In this document: positions 1 to 8,240 of the stretch, one piece after another
Layout: every line of letters starts with the position of its first letter
How positions within the stretch are numbered: position 1 is the first letter of the stretch
NCBI GenBank assembly: GCA_029259875.1
Contig: JAJDEK010000453.1
Location: 1 to 15,374 of the forward strand
Direction: 5' to 3'
Origin: Planctomycetaceae bacterium
GTDB taxonomy: Bacteria; Planctomycetota; Planctomycetia; Planctomycetales; Planctomycetaceae
Length of the DNA: 15,374 nt
Program-made: the position numbers and the translations under genes
Notes under the pieces: generated by a model
The model's input: the letters and a program-made list of their open reading frames with translations, nothing else
Databases searched by the model: none
Told to the model about the DNA's origin: nothing

Positions 1-2
1 CC

Positions 3-2051
3 ATATTTTGACATCGCAGTGATCAGTGCTTTGGGGAAACTGGTTTGGGATCGACCTTTCATCGCCGTTTCAAAGCCTGACATGAGGATTTCAGCATGTG
101 ATTTTTCGGGTGCCAATTCTAGTAGTTTCGCACAGACCATCAGGTCATTACGCGAGCCGGTCGAAGCAAACCGGCGCATGATGCGTTCTAGAATATATTT
201 TTCGACGAGGGGATACTTCCAGACTTCCGCTTTTGAAAAATAAGCCAGCAATGCTTCTCGGTTTTTAGCAACCCGTTTTTCCAATGACCACCACAGGATC
301 AGGGGAAGATGTACGTCTTCAAGGTCTTCTGAACGGCTTAGTAAATGAAAGGCAATTGGCAACCCGATTTCTGCGGGAAGTCGTTTGGATGAACTGGCAA
401 GTTGGCTACGCACTTGCACGTGTGGTTCAGTTAAAGTAAGAGCAATTAATTGTTGCCCGATTTTTGCAGGGACTTGGTTTTCATCGCATAATAGTCTGAT
501 AGTCCAAACGCGAACAAAAGGGTCTTTATGCTGTAAGGACTTCTGTGCCACCTTTTCATCCAAGCCACCGCTCAGATTCAGAGCCCAGAGTGCTTCTAGT
601 GCTGATTGTCCCTCTGAATTGAACAGTTTCTGTTTTAAAGCGGGAATGGCCGAAGCATCTTTTCGATCTCCAAACAAGCGTAAAGCTTGCTGGCGATACC
701 ATTTGTTGGGGTGATCCAGAACGTCAATCAATTCCAGCGAAGTTTTTTTGCCCAGATCAAAGGAAGCAACAGGCTTGGCGTCTTTTGCATTGATACGATA
801 GATGCGGCCATCTCCTTTTTCCACATTGCCCTGATAATGTTGGAGGTGAGCAATTTGAGGCTCGTACATATCGCAAAAATAAATCGCACCATCGGGGCCG
901 AGCTTTATATCGACGGGTCGAAAACGTTTATCAGTGGTTGCCACTGGTCGCTGTAAGTCTTCAGTTTTATAAGAAGATCCATCTTTAAAGATTTGACTTT
1001 CCACTACGCGGCCTTGCAGAGGTTCGATACCGAATAAATGGCCGTGATATTTTGAAGGGAGTGTATCTGCTTCATAGATAATAAAGTTATGAGTGAAGCG
1101 AGGAACCTTAGCATGTTTCATTGCTTGGAAATATCCAAAGGCATAAGGATTCGAAAGGGGCCCATGTTTCCCAAACCCTTTTTGATAATAGCTACCTTGG
1201 GTGTAATGAAAGCCGCGCGTATTTCCGCCATTGTGTCCGGAATAAATGCGACCTTTTTCATCAACTTCCACGCCAAAGGCATTTCCACCCCCTTCAGCAA
1301 AAATCTCATAGATTTTCTTTTCAGGATGATATCGCCAGATCAGCTGACCTAAAGAAGCGATGGCTTCTTTATCTTTTTGTCCGGGTTTTTTCACTTTGCC
1401 AGACACTGTGCTTCCCTGTGAAGAATACAGCCAACCATCGGGCCCCCAACGCAGACTATTGACTACGGAATGCGTATCTTCCATGCCGAACCCTTCAAGA
1501 TGAACTACAGGATCGCCATCGGGAACATCGTCGTTATCTTTGTCAGAATAAAATAGCAGATAAGGAGGGTTTAATACCCAGACGCCACCACGTCCTTTTA
1601 CGAACGAAGAGGCAATATTCAAACCATCGAGAAACGTTTTGTGTTTGTCGTATTTACCATCGCCGTCGGTATCTTCATGAATCGTGATTTTATCCGCTCC
1701 CCGTTCGTGATGAGGAGGCGGCAATGGAATCTTATCGTAGACAGCACGCAGATGTTTGTCCTTGCTTAGAACTCTGAGTCCTTCCGGGTTGGGGTATTGC
1801 AAGTAGTTGATGACCCACATTCGACCACGTTCATCAAAATTTTGAAAAATGGGCTGTTTGACATGCGGTTCGGCCAGTACCTGCTCAATTTTGAGGTCTT
1901 GGGGAACTGTGAACATCTTCAGCGAATCCGCTGGGCTGAAAAATTCTCCTCCTTTATTATTCGGAGGTGGTTCTGGCGGAGCAGCCTGGCTGACTGCGAA
2001 TGCATACATTATTTGTGAGATCGTAAACAGAAAGAACAATCGATGGCTCAT
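3..2051 (-). CDS. PVC-type membrane-bound dehydrogenase with HEAT-like repeats, C-terminus off window
   Basis: This is a partial gene: 683 codons are visible and the 3' end runs off the left edge. The start is ATG at 2051 with AAGGA about 8 nt upstream, followed by a signal peptide (hydrophobic stretch, residues 5-22). Residues about 45-420 form a propeller-like domain matching the planctomycete 'PVC-type putative membrane-bound dehydrogenase' family: RGRMWV (75-80), RWGPDGWLY (201-209), GGGNAFGVE (254-262), DIKLGPDGAIYF (381-392) and a closing GDGRIYRI (413-420). Two Asp-rich loops, DTDGDGKYD (127-135) and DKDNDDVPDGD (170-180), look like calcium-binding loops. From about 440 to the edge the protein is helical with HEAT-like periodicity. 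Full-length relatives usually end in a c-type haem domain (CxxCH), which would lie outside the window. It is likely periplasmic and involved in sugar or polyol oxidation; the substrate is unknown. It is divergent from the gene at 2388. Confidence 0.85.
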   Translation of the reverse strand, partial: MSHRLFFLFTISQIMYAFAVSQAAPPEPPPNNKGGEFFSPADSLKMFTVPQDLKIEQVLAEPHVKQPIFQNFDERGRMWVINYLQYPNPEGLRVLSKDKHLRAVYDKIPLPPPHHERGADKITIHEDTDGDGKYDKHKTFLDGLNIASSFVKGRGGVWVLNPPYLLFYSDKDNDDVPDGDPVVHLEGFGMEDTHSVVNSLRWGPDGWLYSSQGSTVSGKVKKPGQKDKEAIASLGQLIWRYHPEKKIYEIFAEGGGNAFGVEVDEKGRIYSGHNGGNTRGFHYTQGSYYQKGFGKHGPLSNPYAFGYFQAMKHAKVPRFTHNFIIYEADTLPSKYHGHLFGIEPLQGRVVESQIFKDGSSYKTEDLQRPVATTDKRFRPVDIKLGPDGAIYFCDMYEPQIAHLQHYQGNVEKGDGRIYRINAKDAKPVASFDLGKKTSLELIDVLDHPNKWYRQQALRLFGDRKDASAIPALKQKLFNSEGQSALEALWALNLSGGLDEKVAQKSLQHKDPFVRVWTIRLLCDENQVPAKIGQQLIALTLTEPHVQVRSQLASSSKRLPAEIGLPIAFHLLSRSEDLEDVHLPLILWWSLEKRVAKNREALLAYFSKAEVWKYPLVEKYILERIMRRFASTGSRNDLMVCAKLLELAPEKSHAEILMSGFETAMKGRSQTSFPKALITAMSKY

Positions 2052-2387
2052 TGTTCTGTATCCTTTAATTCAATAACTCGGTGGTTTTAATAGATTCAGG
2101 CGGGTGTTCAGCATTTTTACTTTGGGATGAAAACGTAGTTTGAATTCTTAAAGTAAATTCAGAAACTACTCTTTAGTCTGAGCAGAGAAGAGGTCAAAAT
2201 CAAGTATCAAGCTGAGATTCCGTGTTGGTTTTCCTAATTGTGAAAGCCTAAGTCTGTCTTGAGGCTTAAGAAAAAGTGTGGTCTATAGTAGATCTTTGCT
2301 GCTCTCTTTCCTTACGATAAATGGGAATAAGATTTCAAAACAAAGGTGTCATTTTCAACAAATCACTCGAAAATAGGACAATATTAG
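2052..2387. other. Divergent intergenic spacer
   Basis: This 336-base spacer lies between two divergent secreted-protein genes and must carry both promoters. No coding potential was seen. On the plus strand, TTGAGG (2259-2264) followed 17-18 nt later by TCTATAG (2282-2288) is a weak promoter candidate. An imperfect hairpin with arms AAGCCTAAG and CTTGAGGCTT lies at about 2243-2268. Neither element is strong. Confidence 0.4.
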
Positions 2388-3323
2388 ATGACTAACAAAC
2401 AGGTGACCCTCGCGATCATAGGTTTGTGTTTTTGTTCTCAGATGGTTTTTGGCCAAAATCAAAAGGACTCCGAACAAGAAATACATCCTTTGCCTAAAAC
2501 AGTAGCACAGGACGCGAAGCTTCAAGAAGAATATGCCGCCAAAGCATTTTTTGAAGGACCAATCTGGGACCCGATCGGAAAGAAATTATACTTCACTTCT
2601 TTCGTTGACAAAGATACTAAGATTTTAAAGTTGGAAGGACGAGGAGAAGCCATCGTTTGGCTCGATCATACCAAAGGTATCAACGGAACTTATCTTTCCA
2701 AAGAGGGACACATGCTTGGGGCACAGGCATACGGCCAACATGTGATGAGTTATGGATTCGGCGAGTCTGGTCCGAGTGAGACAACCATTGTGGCTCAAAA
2801 TCCGAAGTGGAACCAACCCAATGATGTCTGCCAAACTCCGAACGGAAATATTTATTTTACGGATCCTGATTTCAAGAATCGCAAAACGAGCGCCGTTTAT
2901 GTTAAGACAACTGATGGAATGGTTAAAAAAATTATCAACAGTATGCCGGTTCCCAATGGTGTGATTGCTGCCAACGATGGCAAGACGCTTTATGTAGGTG
3001 ATAGTCATGACAAGCTCTGGAAGAGTTTTCCCATCAAAGCAGATGGAAGCGTCGGGGAGGGCAAAGTCTTTTTCAATCCCGATACGAAGCGACAAGATTC
3101 ACCCGATGGTATGACAATCGATTCTAAGGGGAATCTGTATCTTTCGGGGCGAGGCGGGGTCTGGGTGTCAAGTCCTCAAGGAGAATCTTTAGGGTTGATC
3201 CCCGTGCCTGAGTTTTGTTCGAATGTGACCTTTGGAGGAGCTGATGGAAAAACGTTGTTTCTAACATGCTCAAATAAAGTTTACAGTTTGAAAATGAATG
3301 TCAAAGGAGCCCAGTTTCCATAA
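2388..3323 (+). CDS. Secreted SMP-30/gluconolactonase/LRE-family beta-propeller
   Basis: A 311-residue protein with an N-terminal signal peptide (MTNKQVTLAIIGLCFCSQMV, then FGQ). An AGGA about 9 nt before the ATG supports this start. The rest is a six-bladed propeller of the SMP-30/gluconolactonase/LRE type. Putative metal-site residues fall in the usual family positions: Glu56 in FFEGPIW, Asn190 in VPNG and Asp240 in SPDGM. Other family signatures are QPNDVC (143-148), IYFTDPDF (155-162) and LYVGDS (201-206). Family members hydrolyse lactones such as gluconolactone using one divalent metal. The substrate here cannot be read from sequence. Planctomycetes often place such genes beside PVC-type sugar dehydrogenases, like the divergent neighbour at 2051, so lactone hydrolysis after sugar oxidation is a reasonable inference. 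The gene ends 36 bases before the convergent pilT stop, and no clear terminator was seen between them. Confidence 0.85.
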   Translation: MTNKQVTLAIIGLCFCSQMVFGQNQKDSEQEIHPLPKTVAQDAKLQEEYAAKAFFEGPIWDPIGKKLYFTSFVDKDTKILKLEGRGEAIVWLDHTKGINGTYLSKEGHMLGAQAYGQHVMSYGFGESGPSETTIVAQNPKWNQPNDVCQTPNGNIYFTDPDFKNRKTSAVYVKTTDGMVKKIINSMPVPNGVIAANDGKTLYVGDSHDKLWKSFPIKADGSVGEGKVFFNPDTKRQDSPDGMTIDSKGNLYLSGRGGVWVSSPQGESLGLIPVPEFCSNVTFGGADGKTLFLTCSNKVYSLKMNVKGAQFP

Positions 3324-3359
3324 AGATCGTTTTTTGTATTAGGTATTTGTCAAACGTGA

Positions 3360-4514
3360 TTACAGAATAGCAGCTCCCTTGACGTCGATGCCTTTCAGAA
3401 CCATCTTCAACTCTTCTACATTTGGTGAAATTTCGAATGCATCTGCCCGACTGATGAATTCCCGGTCGATAAATCCTTTCAGGCTATCATTAAATTGCTG
3501 CATGCCTTCATCTTTACCAATACGGATGGCAGCAGCCAGCTTTTCGTCCTGTTCTTCAAGGATCAGTTTTCGCACGGTAGGGTTGAAGGTCATGATTTCG
3601 ATGATGGGTACACGACCTGGTGCATCAACAATCGTCTTCAAGAGTTTTTGAGCAACGATGGCGCGCATATTAAATGCCAGACTGCTCCTCAATGCTTTAT
3701 GCATATCTTGGGGGAACAAGTCGAGGATACGGCCAATACAACTGGGAGCGTTGGATGCGTGGATCGTACCGAATACCAGGTGGCCTGTTTCCGCAGCATG
3801 AATCGCGGTAGAAAATGTTTCCATATCACGCATTTCGCCTACGAGCATAATGTCGGGGTCCTGACGCACGGCATGTTTCATTGCAATTTCAAAGTCTTTT
3901 ACGTCAATACCGACTTCGCGCTGATTGATCAGGCACTTATTCTGAGTGTAAACGAATTCGATCGGGTCTTCAATCGTCAGAATGTGTTTGCGATAGTTGT
4001 CGTTGACCCAGTTCAACATCGAAGCAATCGTGGTACTTTTACCACTACCGGTGACGCCTGCGAGCAACACCATGCCCTGGTCAAATTTACAAAGTGATTC
4101 CATTACAGCAGGTAGATACAAGCCTTCAAAGTTCGGAATAGAACGTTCAATTTTACGGGAGACCATGCCGGGAACGCCCAACTGGATAAATAAGTTCACA
4201 CGAAACCGCCAAGGCACTCCTTCATATTCCACCACATAAGAAAAGTCAGCTCCTCCTTCATCATGGAAAATTTTTGTGTTTCGCTCATCCATCATGGGAG
4301 TGAATAGAGCCATCATCTGGTCTCGGTCGATGGGTTCCATCTGCAGTTCTCGCAGAGTCCCTTTGACGCGTAAGATTGGAGCTTTACCCACCTGCATATG
4401 CAAGTCGGAACCGCCGTGCTTGATCAACTGGCGGAACACTTTGTCGACATCATTTTCAGCATGCCCCGTCAAAGGGGAGATATCTTTCGGTTTTGCAGGA
4501 ACGGTTGTTGCCAT
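3360..4514 (-). CDS. pilT: Type IV pilus retraction ATPase PilT
   Basis: A 384-residue cytoplasmic hexameric AAA+ type ATPase of the secretion ATPase superfamily, PilT/PilU branch; it drives pilus retraction. The start is ATG at 4514 with GGAG 7 nt upstream. An N-terminal PAS-like domain includes GGSDLHMQVG (34-43). It is followed by Walker A GVTGSGKST (153-161), Asp box ILTIEDPIEF (178-187), Walker B LVGEMRD (224-230) and His box TGHLVFGTIH (243-252). The C-terminal TVRKLI (313-318) sits where PilT carries its AIRNLIRE-type motif, and GMQQFNDSL (337-345) is also PilT-like. Length is slightly above the usual 345-375. The paralogue PilU is the main alternative. No other pil gene is visible nearby, but four prepilin-like DUF1559 genes lie within 9 kb. 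Confidence 0.93.
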   Translation of the reverse strand: MATTVPAKPKDISPLTGHAENDVDKVFRQLIKHGGSDLHMQVGKAPILRVKGTLRELQMEPIDRDQMMALFTPMMDERNTKIFHDEGGADFSYVVEYEGVPWRFRVNLFIQLGVPGMVSRKIERSIPNFEGLYLPAVMESLCKFDQGMVLLAGVTGSGKSTTIASMLNWVNDNYRKHILTIEDPIEFVYTQNKCLINQREVGIDVKDFEIAMKHAVRQDPDIMLVGEMRDMETFSTAIHAAETGHLVFGTIHASNAPSCIGRILDLFPQDMHKALRSSLAFNMRAIVAQKLLKTIVDAPGRVPIIEIMTFNPTVRKLILEEQDEKLAAAIRIGKDEGMQQFNDSLKGFIDREFISRADAFEISPNVEELKMVLKGIDVKGAAIL

Positions 4515-4760
4515 AAATTAACTCCACTATGAAATGATCTCTTCGGGGCCAGAGCCCTTAGCCGAAATGAAATATCGATCGGATTCATGATCAGGAAACA
4601 GAAGGTTTTGTCACCTTGATCCTACTCGGTTTAATTCTAATCTATACTATTATTCTGAAGACTCTGAGAGAACATGCAAGGTCCTTTTCCAGTGATCAAG
4701 CGAAATTTGTCTCTCTTCCATCAAATCAGTTGCTTTTTGTCGAACGAACAAATTATTTGG

Positions 4761-5543
4761 TCAAGAAACGGTACTTTTAAAGCGAATTGGAATACCACGT
4801 TCGGCTAAATAACGCTTTGTTTCATCGACAGGATGAGTGCCATAATGAAAAATGCTTGCAGCCAGCGCCGCACTCGCATTTCCTTCAGAGAGGACTTGAT
4901 ATAAGTGTTCAGGACAGCCTGCACCACCGCTGGCAACCACGGGGATCGTGACTGCTTCTGCGACGGCTTTTGTCATCGGTATATCGTAACCGTCTTTGGT
5001 TCCGTCGGCATCCATCGAAGTTAATACGATTTCGCCTGCGCCAAGGTCTTCCATTTTTTGCGCCCATTCGACCGCTTCGAGTCCCGTTGGAACCCTCCCT
5101 CCATTGACATGAACTTCCCAGAACTCTTTTCCTGCTTTCTGGACTCGTCTCGGGTCAATGTTCACAACGATGCATTGGCTACCAAATCGTAATGCCGCTT
5201 CCTTGATTAATTCAGGATCTTTAACGGCAGAGGAGTTGATAGAAACTTTATCACAACCCGCACTCAATAAGGCGCGAATGTCATCCAAGGTTCGGATACC
5301 ACCTCCGACAGTAAGCGGCATAAAAATGACTTCAGATGTTCGTCGGACAATATCGAGAATGATCTCTCGTTCTTCGTGGCTGGCAGTGATGTCCAGGAAA
5401 ACCAGCTCGTCAGCTCCCTGTTCTTCATAGCGCGCGGCGACTTCCACGGGATCACCCGCGTCCTGAAGATTGACAAAGTTGACCCCTTTGACAACGCGGC
5501 CTGCATGGACATCCAAGCACGGGATGATTCGTTTTGCCAGCAT
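4761..5543 (-). CDS. hisF: Imidazole glycerol phosphate synthase cyclase subunit HisF
   Basis: A 260-residue (beta/alpha)8 barrel of normal length for the family. HisF pairs with the HisH glutaminase and converts PRFAR plus ammonia to IGP and AICAR in histidine biosynthesis. Both catalytic aspartates are in place: Asp11 in IIPCLD (6-11) and Asp130 in VVNID (126-130). Phosphate-binding loops are visible as VGGGIR (79-84) and VASGGAG (203-209). The start is ATG at 5543; its ribosome site is weak (TGGAA about 10 nt upstream). The gene shares its strand with pilT, 246 bases downstream. No other his gene is present. A decayed copy of its 5' end is found at about 8241-8478, so this gene marks one boundary of a local duplication. 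Confidence 0.97.
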   Translation of the reverse strand: MLAKRIIPCLDVHAGRVVKGVNFVNLQDAGDPVEVAARYEEQGADELVFLDITASHEEREIILDIVRRTSEVIFMPLTVGGGIRTLDDIRALLSAGCDKVSINSSAVKDPELIKEAALRFGSQCIVVNIDPRRVQKAGKEFWEVHVNGGRVPTGLEAVEWAQKMEDLGAGEIVLTSMDADGTKDGYDIPMTKAVAEAVTIPVVASGGAGCPEHLYQVLSEGNASAALAASIFHYGTHPVDETKRYLAERGIPIRFKSTVS

Positions 5544-5798
5544 TAGATAGCATTCCAGAATTTTAATGAAATGAGAAAGAAGTGAGTCAGTTTAAATTAA
5601 CGAAAGCTCGTTTGGTGACTCAGTTTATTTATGTAGTTGCTAGATTAAACGACTCTGATGATTTTCGATAGCGATTCAGTCTTTTTGCGTTTGATTGCGA
5701 AGACTTTGAATGGCTTCAGTTGCACTAGTACTGTTCAAGAAATCGTTTCCAGTGAACAGGAAGTTAATGATTAATACTTTTAAAATGTGTGAAAAATA
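5544..5798. other. Spacer between hisF and the first DUF1559 promoter
   Basis: This spacer must contain the leftward hisF promoter and the upstream part of the rightward DUF1559 promoter. TGAGTCA (5583-5589) and TGACTCA (5616-5622), each followed by GTTTA, form a short repeat that is both inverted and nearly direct. The stretch CAGTTGCACTAGTACTG (about 5721-5737) can fold weakly; at the matching place before the second DUF1559 gene there is a perfect hairpin (8531-8549). No reading frame was seen. Confidence 0.4.
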
Positions 5799-5826
5799 TT
5801 GACTGTCGCACAATGTTTTATATACT
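5799..5826 (+). promoter_or_regulatory. Sigma-70-type promoter of first DUF1559 module
   Basis: TTGACT (5799-5804), a 16-base spacer and TATACT (5821-5826). The same two hexamers with the same spacing recur at 8606-8633 before the paralogous gene, although the spacer bases differ. That conservation supports function. Initiation would be near 5833, leaving a leader of about 400 nt. Confidence 0.7.
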
Positions 5827-6230
5827 TTACAAATAATTCTTATGTATATTAATTATGTCATGTATATCAATGTTTATTGATGTTCAATAGGTGTAAATGA
5901 TTATTTTTGGCAGTGGTTTGTTGGTTTTAATGCTGACATATAAATTGTTTCCTATCTCGTTTTTTGTTCGATAGATCAGTGAATAATCATTCGACTGGTC
6001 AATATAAATGCTTCTAAGTCTAAATAAATAATTGTTTGTGTTTACTTCGAAATCCATTAATTCCTAGTGGAGGCGCTAACAGATTTAGGCAGTGTTTTTG
6101 AATTGATCTTTAAAAAGTGACCTCTCTTTTTTTTAAAGTCATTTCAATCGCTCGGTTTCTTTTGTTTGAGCCAGAACACGAAGTCGTAATTTTATTTCAT
6201 TCCTTATCGAATTTTTTCTGGAGGTGAAAG
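5827..6230 (+). promoter_or_regulatory. Long conserved 5' leader of first DUF1559 gene
   Basis: This is the untranslated stretch between the predicted promoter and the ATG at 6231. Several blocks are shared with the leader at 8634-9004: CATTCGACTGGTCA within 5975-6001, a block at 6039-6078 containing TGTTTACTTCG and TTCCT-GGAGGCG, ATTGATCT with TAAA near 6103-6115, and TTTGAGCC-GAAC-CGAA near 6165-6185. Between the blocks the two leaders diverge. The internal GGAGG at about 6069-6073 looks like a ribosome site but has no following start codon with a convincing frame. A structured or regulatory RNA is possible; no known riboswitch was recognised. Confidence 0.45.
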
Positions 6231-7235
6231 ATGCAACGGCACGTTAGAAAACGTGGGTTCACACTAATTGAACTCTTGGTAGTGATCGCCATCATAGCGA
6301 TCTTAATTGCTCTCTTATTACCCGCGGTACAACAGGCTCGTGAAGCTGCACGTCGCTCAACTTGTAAAAACAACTTAAAGCAAATTGGGCTTGCTTTACA
6401 CAACTACCACGATGCCCACTCTGCGTTCCCGTATTCTGTCTCACATGCTCACAGTATCACTTCTGGATCAGCAAGCCATCCTATTGGGCTTAACCACCGC
6501 GGGTGGTTGTTGCTATTGCCCTATATCGATCAGGCTCCCTTGTACAATCAGTTCAATTTTAGTTTAGCAGCAAGTACAGGAGCGCCCACTGCAAAGCCTG
6601 TCCCAGGTGGATTGCTGCCTGGATCACCAGGGAATGCGAATGATTTGGTGATCTCAAGGATCATCCCGGCGTTTATGTGTCCTTCAGACGATAACGTCAC
6701 ACATTACAATTCGACTACTAGCGCTCACTATGCTATTGCTCCCGGAAGTTCAACTGAAAAGGCAGCTCATACAAACTATGACTTCAGTGTTACACGGACT
6801 TCCAGTTCGGCAAGTATCTGGTCACAGGAGTCAAGAACAACTCGTCGTATGTTTGGTCTTGATGCTTCTAGTCGAATCCGAGACGTCAAAGACGGGATGA
6901 GTAATACCGTTGCGGTCGCAGAAACCACTCGTTTTACTTTCAACGGAGTGTCAGCTACATGGGGACATGCGAAGTGGGTTGGCCATGGCGTTGATTTAAC
7001 CTATTCACGTGGAATTAACTGGTGGCCCTGCTGTGCTTGGGATTCACCACCGTTTCAACGTCCCACAAATCCTGGAAGACTTGGCGACTGGTCTACAGTT
7101 GGCAGTCTCCATACGGGTGGGGCTCATGTGTTACTGGGTGATGGTGCGGTCAGATTCATCAGTGAAAATATTGATGCTACTACCCGTAATAACCTGGCCT
7201 ACATTTCAGATGGAAATCCGCTTGGAGAGTTTTAA
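6231..7235 (+). CDS. DUF1559 prepilin-like protein, module A
   Basis: A 334-residue protein. GGAGGTG 4 nt upstream fixes the start. It has a type IV prepilin/type II pseudopilin leader: charged MQRHVRKRG, cleavage expected after Gly9, then FTLIEL with Glu14 at the +5 position, and a hydrophobic helix to about residue 33. [16 protein letters not shown] (46-61) follows, the DUF1559 core with its conserved cysteine. The C-terminal H-X9-DG signature has His294 and Asp304-Gly305, and the protein ends in LGEF. DUF1559 proteins are greatly expanded in planctomycetes. They are presumed to be processed by a prepilin peptidase and displayed at the membrane or in a pseudopilus; the role is unknown. A hairpin and a lipoprotein gene follow at once. 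It is homologous at DNA level, including the upstream region, to the gene at 9005. Confidence 0.92.
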   Translation: MQRHVRKRGFTLIELLVVIAIIAILIALLLPAVQQAREAARRSTCKNNLKQIGLALHNYHDAHSAFPYSVSHAHSITSGSASHPIGLNHRGWLLLLPYIDQAPLYNQFNFSLAASTGAPTAKPVPGGLLPGSPGNANDLVISRIIPAFMCPSDDNVTHYNSTTSAHYAIAPGSSTEKAAHTNYDFSVTRTSSSASIWSQESRTTRRMFGLDASSRIRDVKDGMSNTVAVAETTRFTFNGVSATWGHAKWVGHGVDLTYSRGINWWPCCAWDSPPFQRPTNPGRLGDWSTVGSLHTGGAHVLLGDGAVRFISENIDATTRNNLAYISDGNPLGEF

Positions 7236-7254
7236 ACTCTAATCCGAACAAATT

Positions 7255-7289
7255 GACCACGGGTGATGTTTTCTTGCACGCCCGTGGTC
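7255..7289 (+). terminator. Stem-loop between DUF1559 A and its lipoprotein gene
   Basis: Perfect 9-bp arms GACCACGGG (7255-7263) and CCCGTGGTC (7281-7289) enclose a 17-base loop. It lies 19 bases after the DUF1559 stop and is followed by a pyrimidine-rich rather than pure T run. It could be a partial terminator or an mRNA-stabilising 3' hairpin. Confidence 0.6.
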
Positions 7290-7354
7290 TATCTCTCTTG
7301 CTTCCTTTTCTTAGCATTTCTTCTGAATTTCAGATTGGACAGGATATTAATCAG

Positions 7355-7795
7355 ATGTGGCACAATCGACTATTTTTGAGCTGTTTATTCTTTTGCTTGG
7401 TTGGATGTGGCGGTGCGAGCAAAAACACCCTGGAAGTCTACCCCGTTAGTGGGGCCGTAACCGTTGATGGAGAGGCATTACCGAATGTTTCAGTCACTTT
7501 TTTCCCTGAGAAATCCACTAAAGGCAACGGTGGTTTTGGTGCCACAGATGAGTCTGGTAATTTTACGCTTAAAGATCGTGATCAACGCGATGGTATTGCG
7601 GAAGGAACTTATCGAGTGTTGTTCACACGTCTGGTAAAGCGAGACGGAACCCCCATTGGAAATGATCAAATGGCAGCAGATGTCGAAGCCAAAAATTCAC
7701 TTCCAGAGAAATATAATGATCCTGGCCAATCACCAGTTACAGCCACTATTGCTAAATCAAATAAGCCATTCAAATTTGAGTTGAAAACGAAATAA
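7355..7795 (+). CDS. Lipoprotein with transthyretin/carboxypeptidase-regulatory-like fold
   Basis: A 146-residue protein. I chose the ATG at 7355, although the frame opens at 7253, because it gives a classic lipoprotein signal: MWHNR, a hydrophobic core and lipobox LVGC with Cys18. AGGA lies 10 nt upstream. The mature part is a small beta-sandwich pattern common in planctomycetes: VSGAVTVDGEALPNVSVTF (31-49), GTYRV (84-88) and a C-terminal LPEKY (116-120) followed by paired short strands. This resembles transthyretin-like/carboxypeptidase regulatory-like domains that follow DUF1559 genes in many planctomycete genomes. It is probably anchored in a membrane facing the periplasm and may be a partner of the upstream pseudopilin-like protein (inference from position). 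A 14-bp terminator follows about 85 bases downstream. A decayed C-terminal copy lies at 7990-8106. Confidence 0.85.
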   Translation: MWHNRLFLSCLFFCLVGCGGASKNTLEVYPVSGAVTVDGEALPNVSVTFFPEKSTKGNGGFGATDESGNFTLKDRDQRDGIAEGTYRVLFTRLVKRDGTPIGNDQMAADVEAKNSLPEKYNDPGQSPVTATIAKSNKPFKFELKTK

Positions 7796-7880
7796 TTGTC
7801 AGCTTTGGGATTTTGTTTTCTCTCAGACTCGCTTGAACTTCCAGCAAAAAAGAACACTTCGTTGCACTAGTCCCTTATGA

Positions 7881-7918
7881 AACAAGGACAAGCCTTAAAA
7901 GGCTTGTCCTTGTTTTTT
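7881..7918 (+). terminator. Rho-independent terminator of module A
   Basis: A perfect 14-bp stem (7881-7894 with 7901-7914), loop TTAAAA, and a T run through 7918. It closes the DUF1559 A/lipoprotein transcript. A weaker homologous copy is found at 8169-8205. Confidence 0.92.
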
Positions 7919-7989
7919 ACATTTTATGATGACTGTCTTTATGGAGTTCAAGTCATTCGCAATGGCAAGAGGTACCGTTTTTTAACAGC

Positions 7990-8106
7990 AGACCACAGTT
8001 ATTTCCAAAGAAATATACGAATTCCAATCGTGAAATGAATCTTACAATAGCGACGGTTAAAAGTCCTGCAGCGACGCTCGACTATGAGATCACCTCAAAA
8101 AAATAA
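7990..8106 (+). pseudogene. C-terminal remnant of a transthyretin-like lipoprotein
   Basis: One frame reads PQLFPKKYTN, then TIATVKSPAATLDYEI, ending SKK and a stop at 8104-8106. It aligns end to end with the C-terminus of the intact lipoprotein at 7355-7795 (NSLPEKYNDP, TIAKSNKPFKFEL, KTK-stop). At DNA level the match includes the bases around CTTCCAGAGAAATATA and the terminator that follows. There is no upstream start, signal peptide or N-terminal half; the frame is blocked by stops just upstream. It is best read as the surviving tail of a duplicated lipoprotein gene. Confidence is limited because the segment is short (about 37 codons) and diverged. Confidence 0.6.
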
Positions 8107-8168
8107 GCTGCTTTGATAGATGACCTCAGCCAAACACTCTTAGTTACCAATGTGCTGGTCCCTATTAT

Positions 8169-8205
8169 AACAAGGGCAGGACTTCTAAGGTCTACCCTTG
8201 TTTTT
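8169..8205 (+). terminator. Duplicated, partly decayed terminator
   Basis: AACAAGGG (8169-8176) pairs with CCCTTGTT (8195-8202), and GAC pairs with GTC in the inner stem after a small internal loop; a T run follows (8201-8205). Its placement 63 bases after the lipoprotein remnant and shared flanking bases (GGTCCCTAT against AGTCCCTTAT) mark it as a copy of the terminator at 7881-7918. Confidence 0.65.
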
Positions 8206-8215
8206 CAATGAAGGT

Positions 8216-8238
8216 CAACTCTCTTCTAGAGTTTCAAA
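8216..8238. repeat. Direct repeat, left copy
   Basis: A 23-base element with core TTCTAGAGTTTCAAA (8224-8238). It recurs at 8463-8485 with a single mismatch. The two copies bracket the hisF remnant with a period of 247 bases. The right copy overlaps the site of the former hisF start codon, so the left copy may be the start of a further lost hisF copy. Confidence 0.8.
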
Positions 8239-8240
8239 AG

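Noticed and set aside
385..956. Plus-strand open frames in the left 2 kb
   Set aside because: The opposite strand encodes a continuous dehydrogenase with signal peptide and family motifs; these are its shadows.
2625..3095. A 156-codon minus-strand open frame opposite the SMP-30-like gene
   Set aside because: It is antisense to a well-supported gene, with no ribosome site or family resemblance.
3495..4097. A 200-codon plus-strand open frame opposite pilT
   Set aside because: It is fully antisense to an unmistakable pilT gene and its translation lacks domain features.
4650..4760. In-frame extension of about 36 codons after the hisF stop, which could suggest read-through
   Set aside because: HisF is full length at the TGA, the extension matches no known HisF tail, and an open run of this length is common by chance. 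A short frame starting at the internal ATG has no good ribosome site.
7253..7354. Upstream start for the transthyretin-like lipoprotein
   Set aside because: It would place the hairpin 7255-7289 inside the coding region and the lipobox at residue 52, and it lacks a ribosome site.
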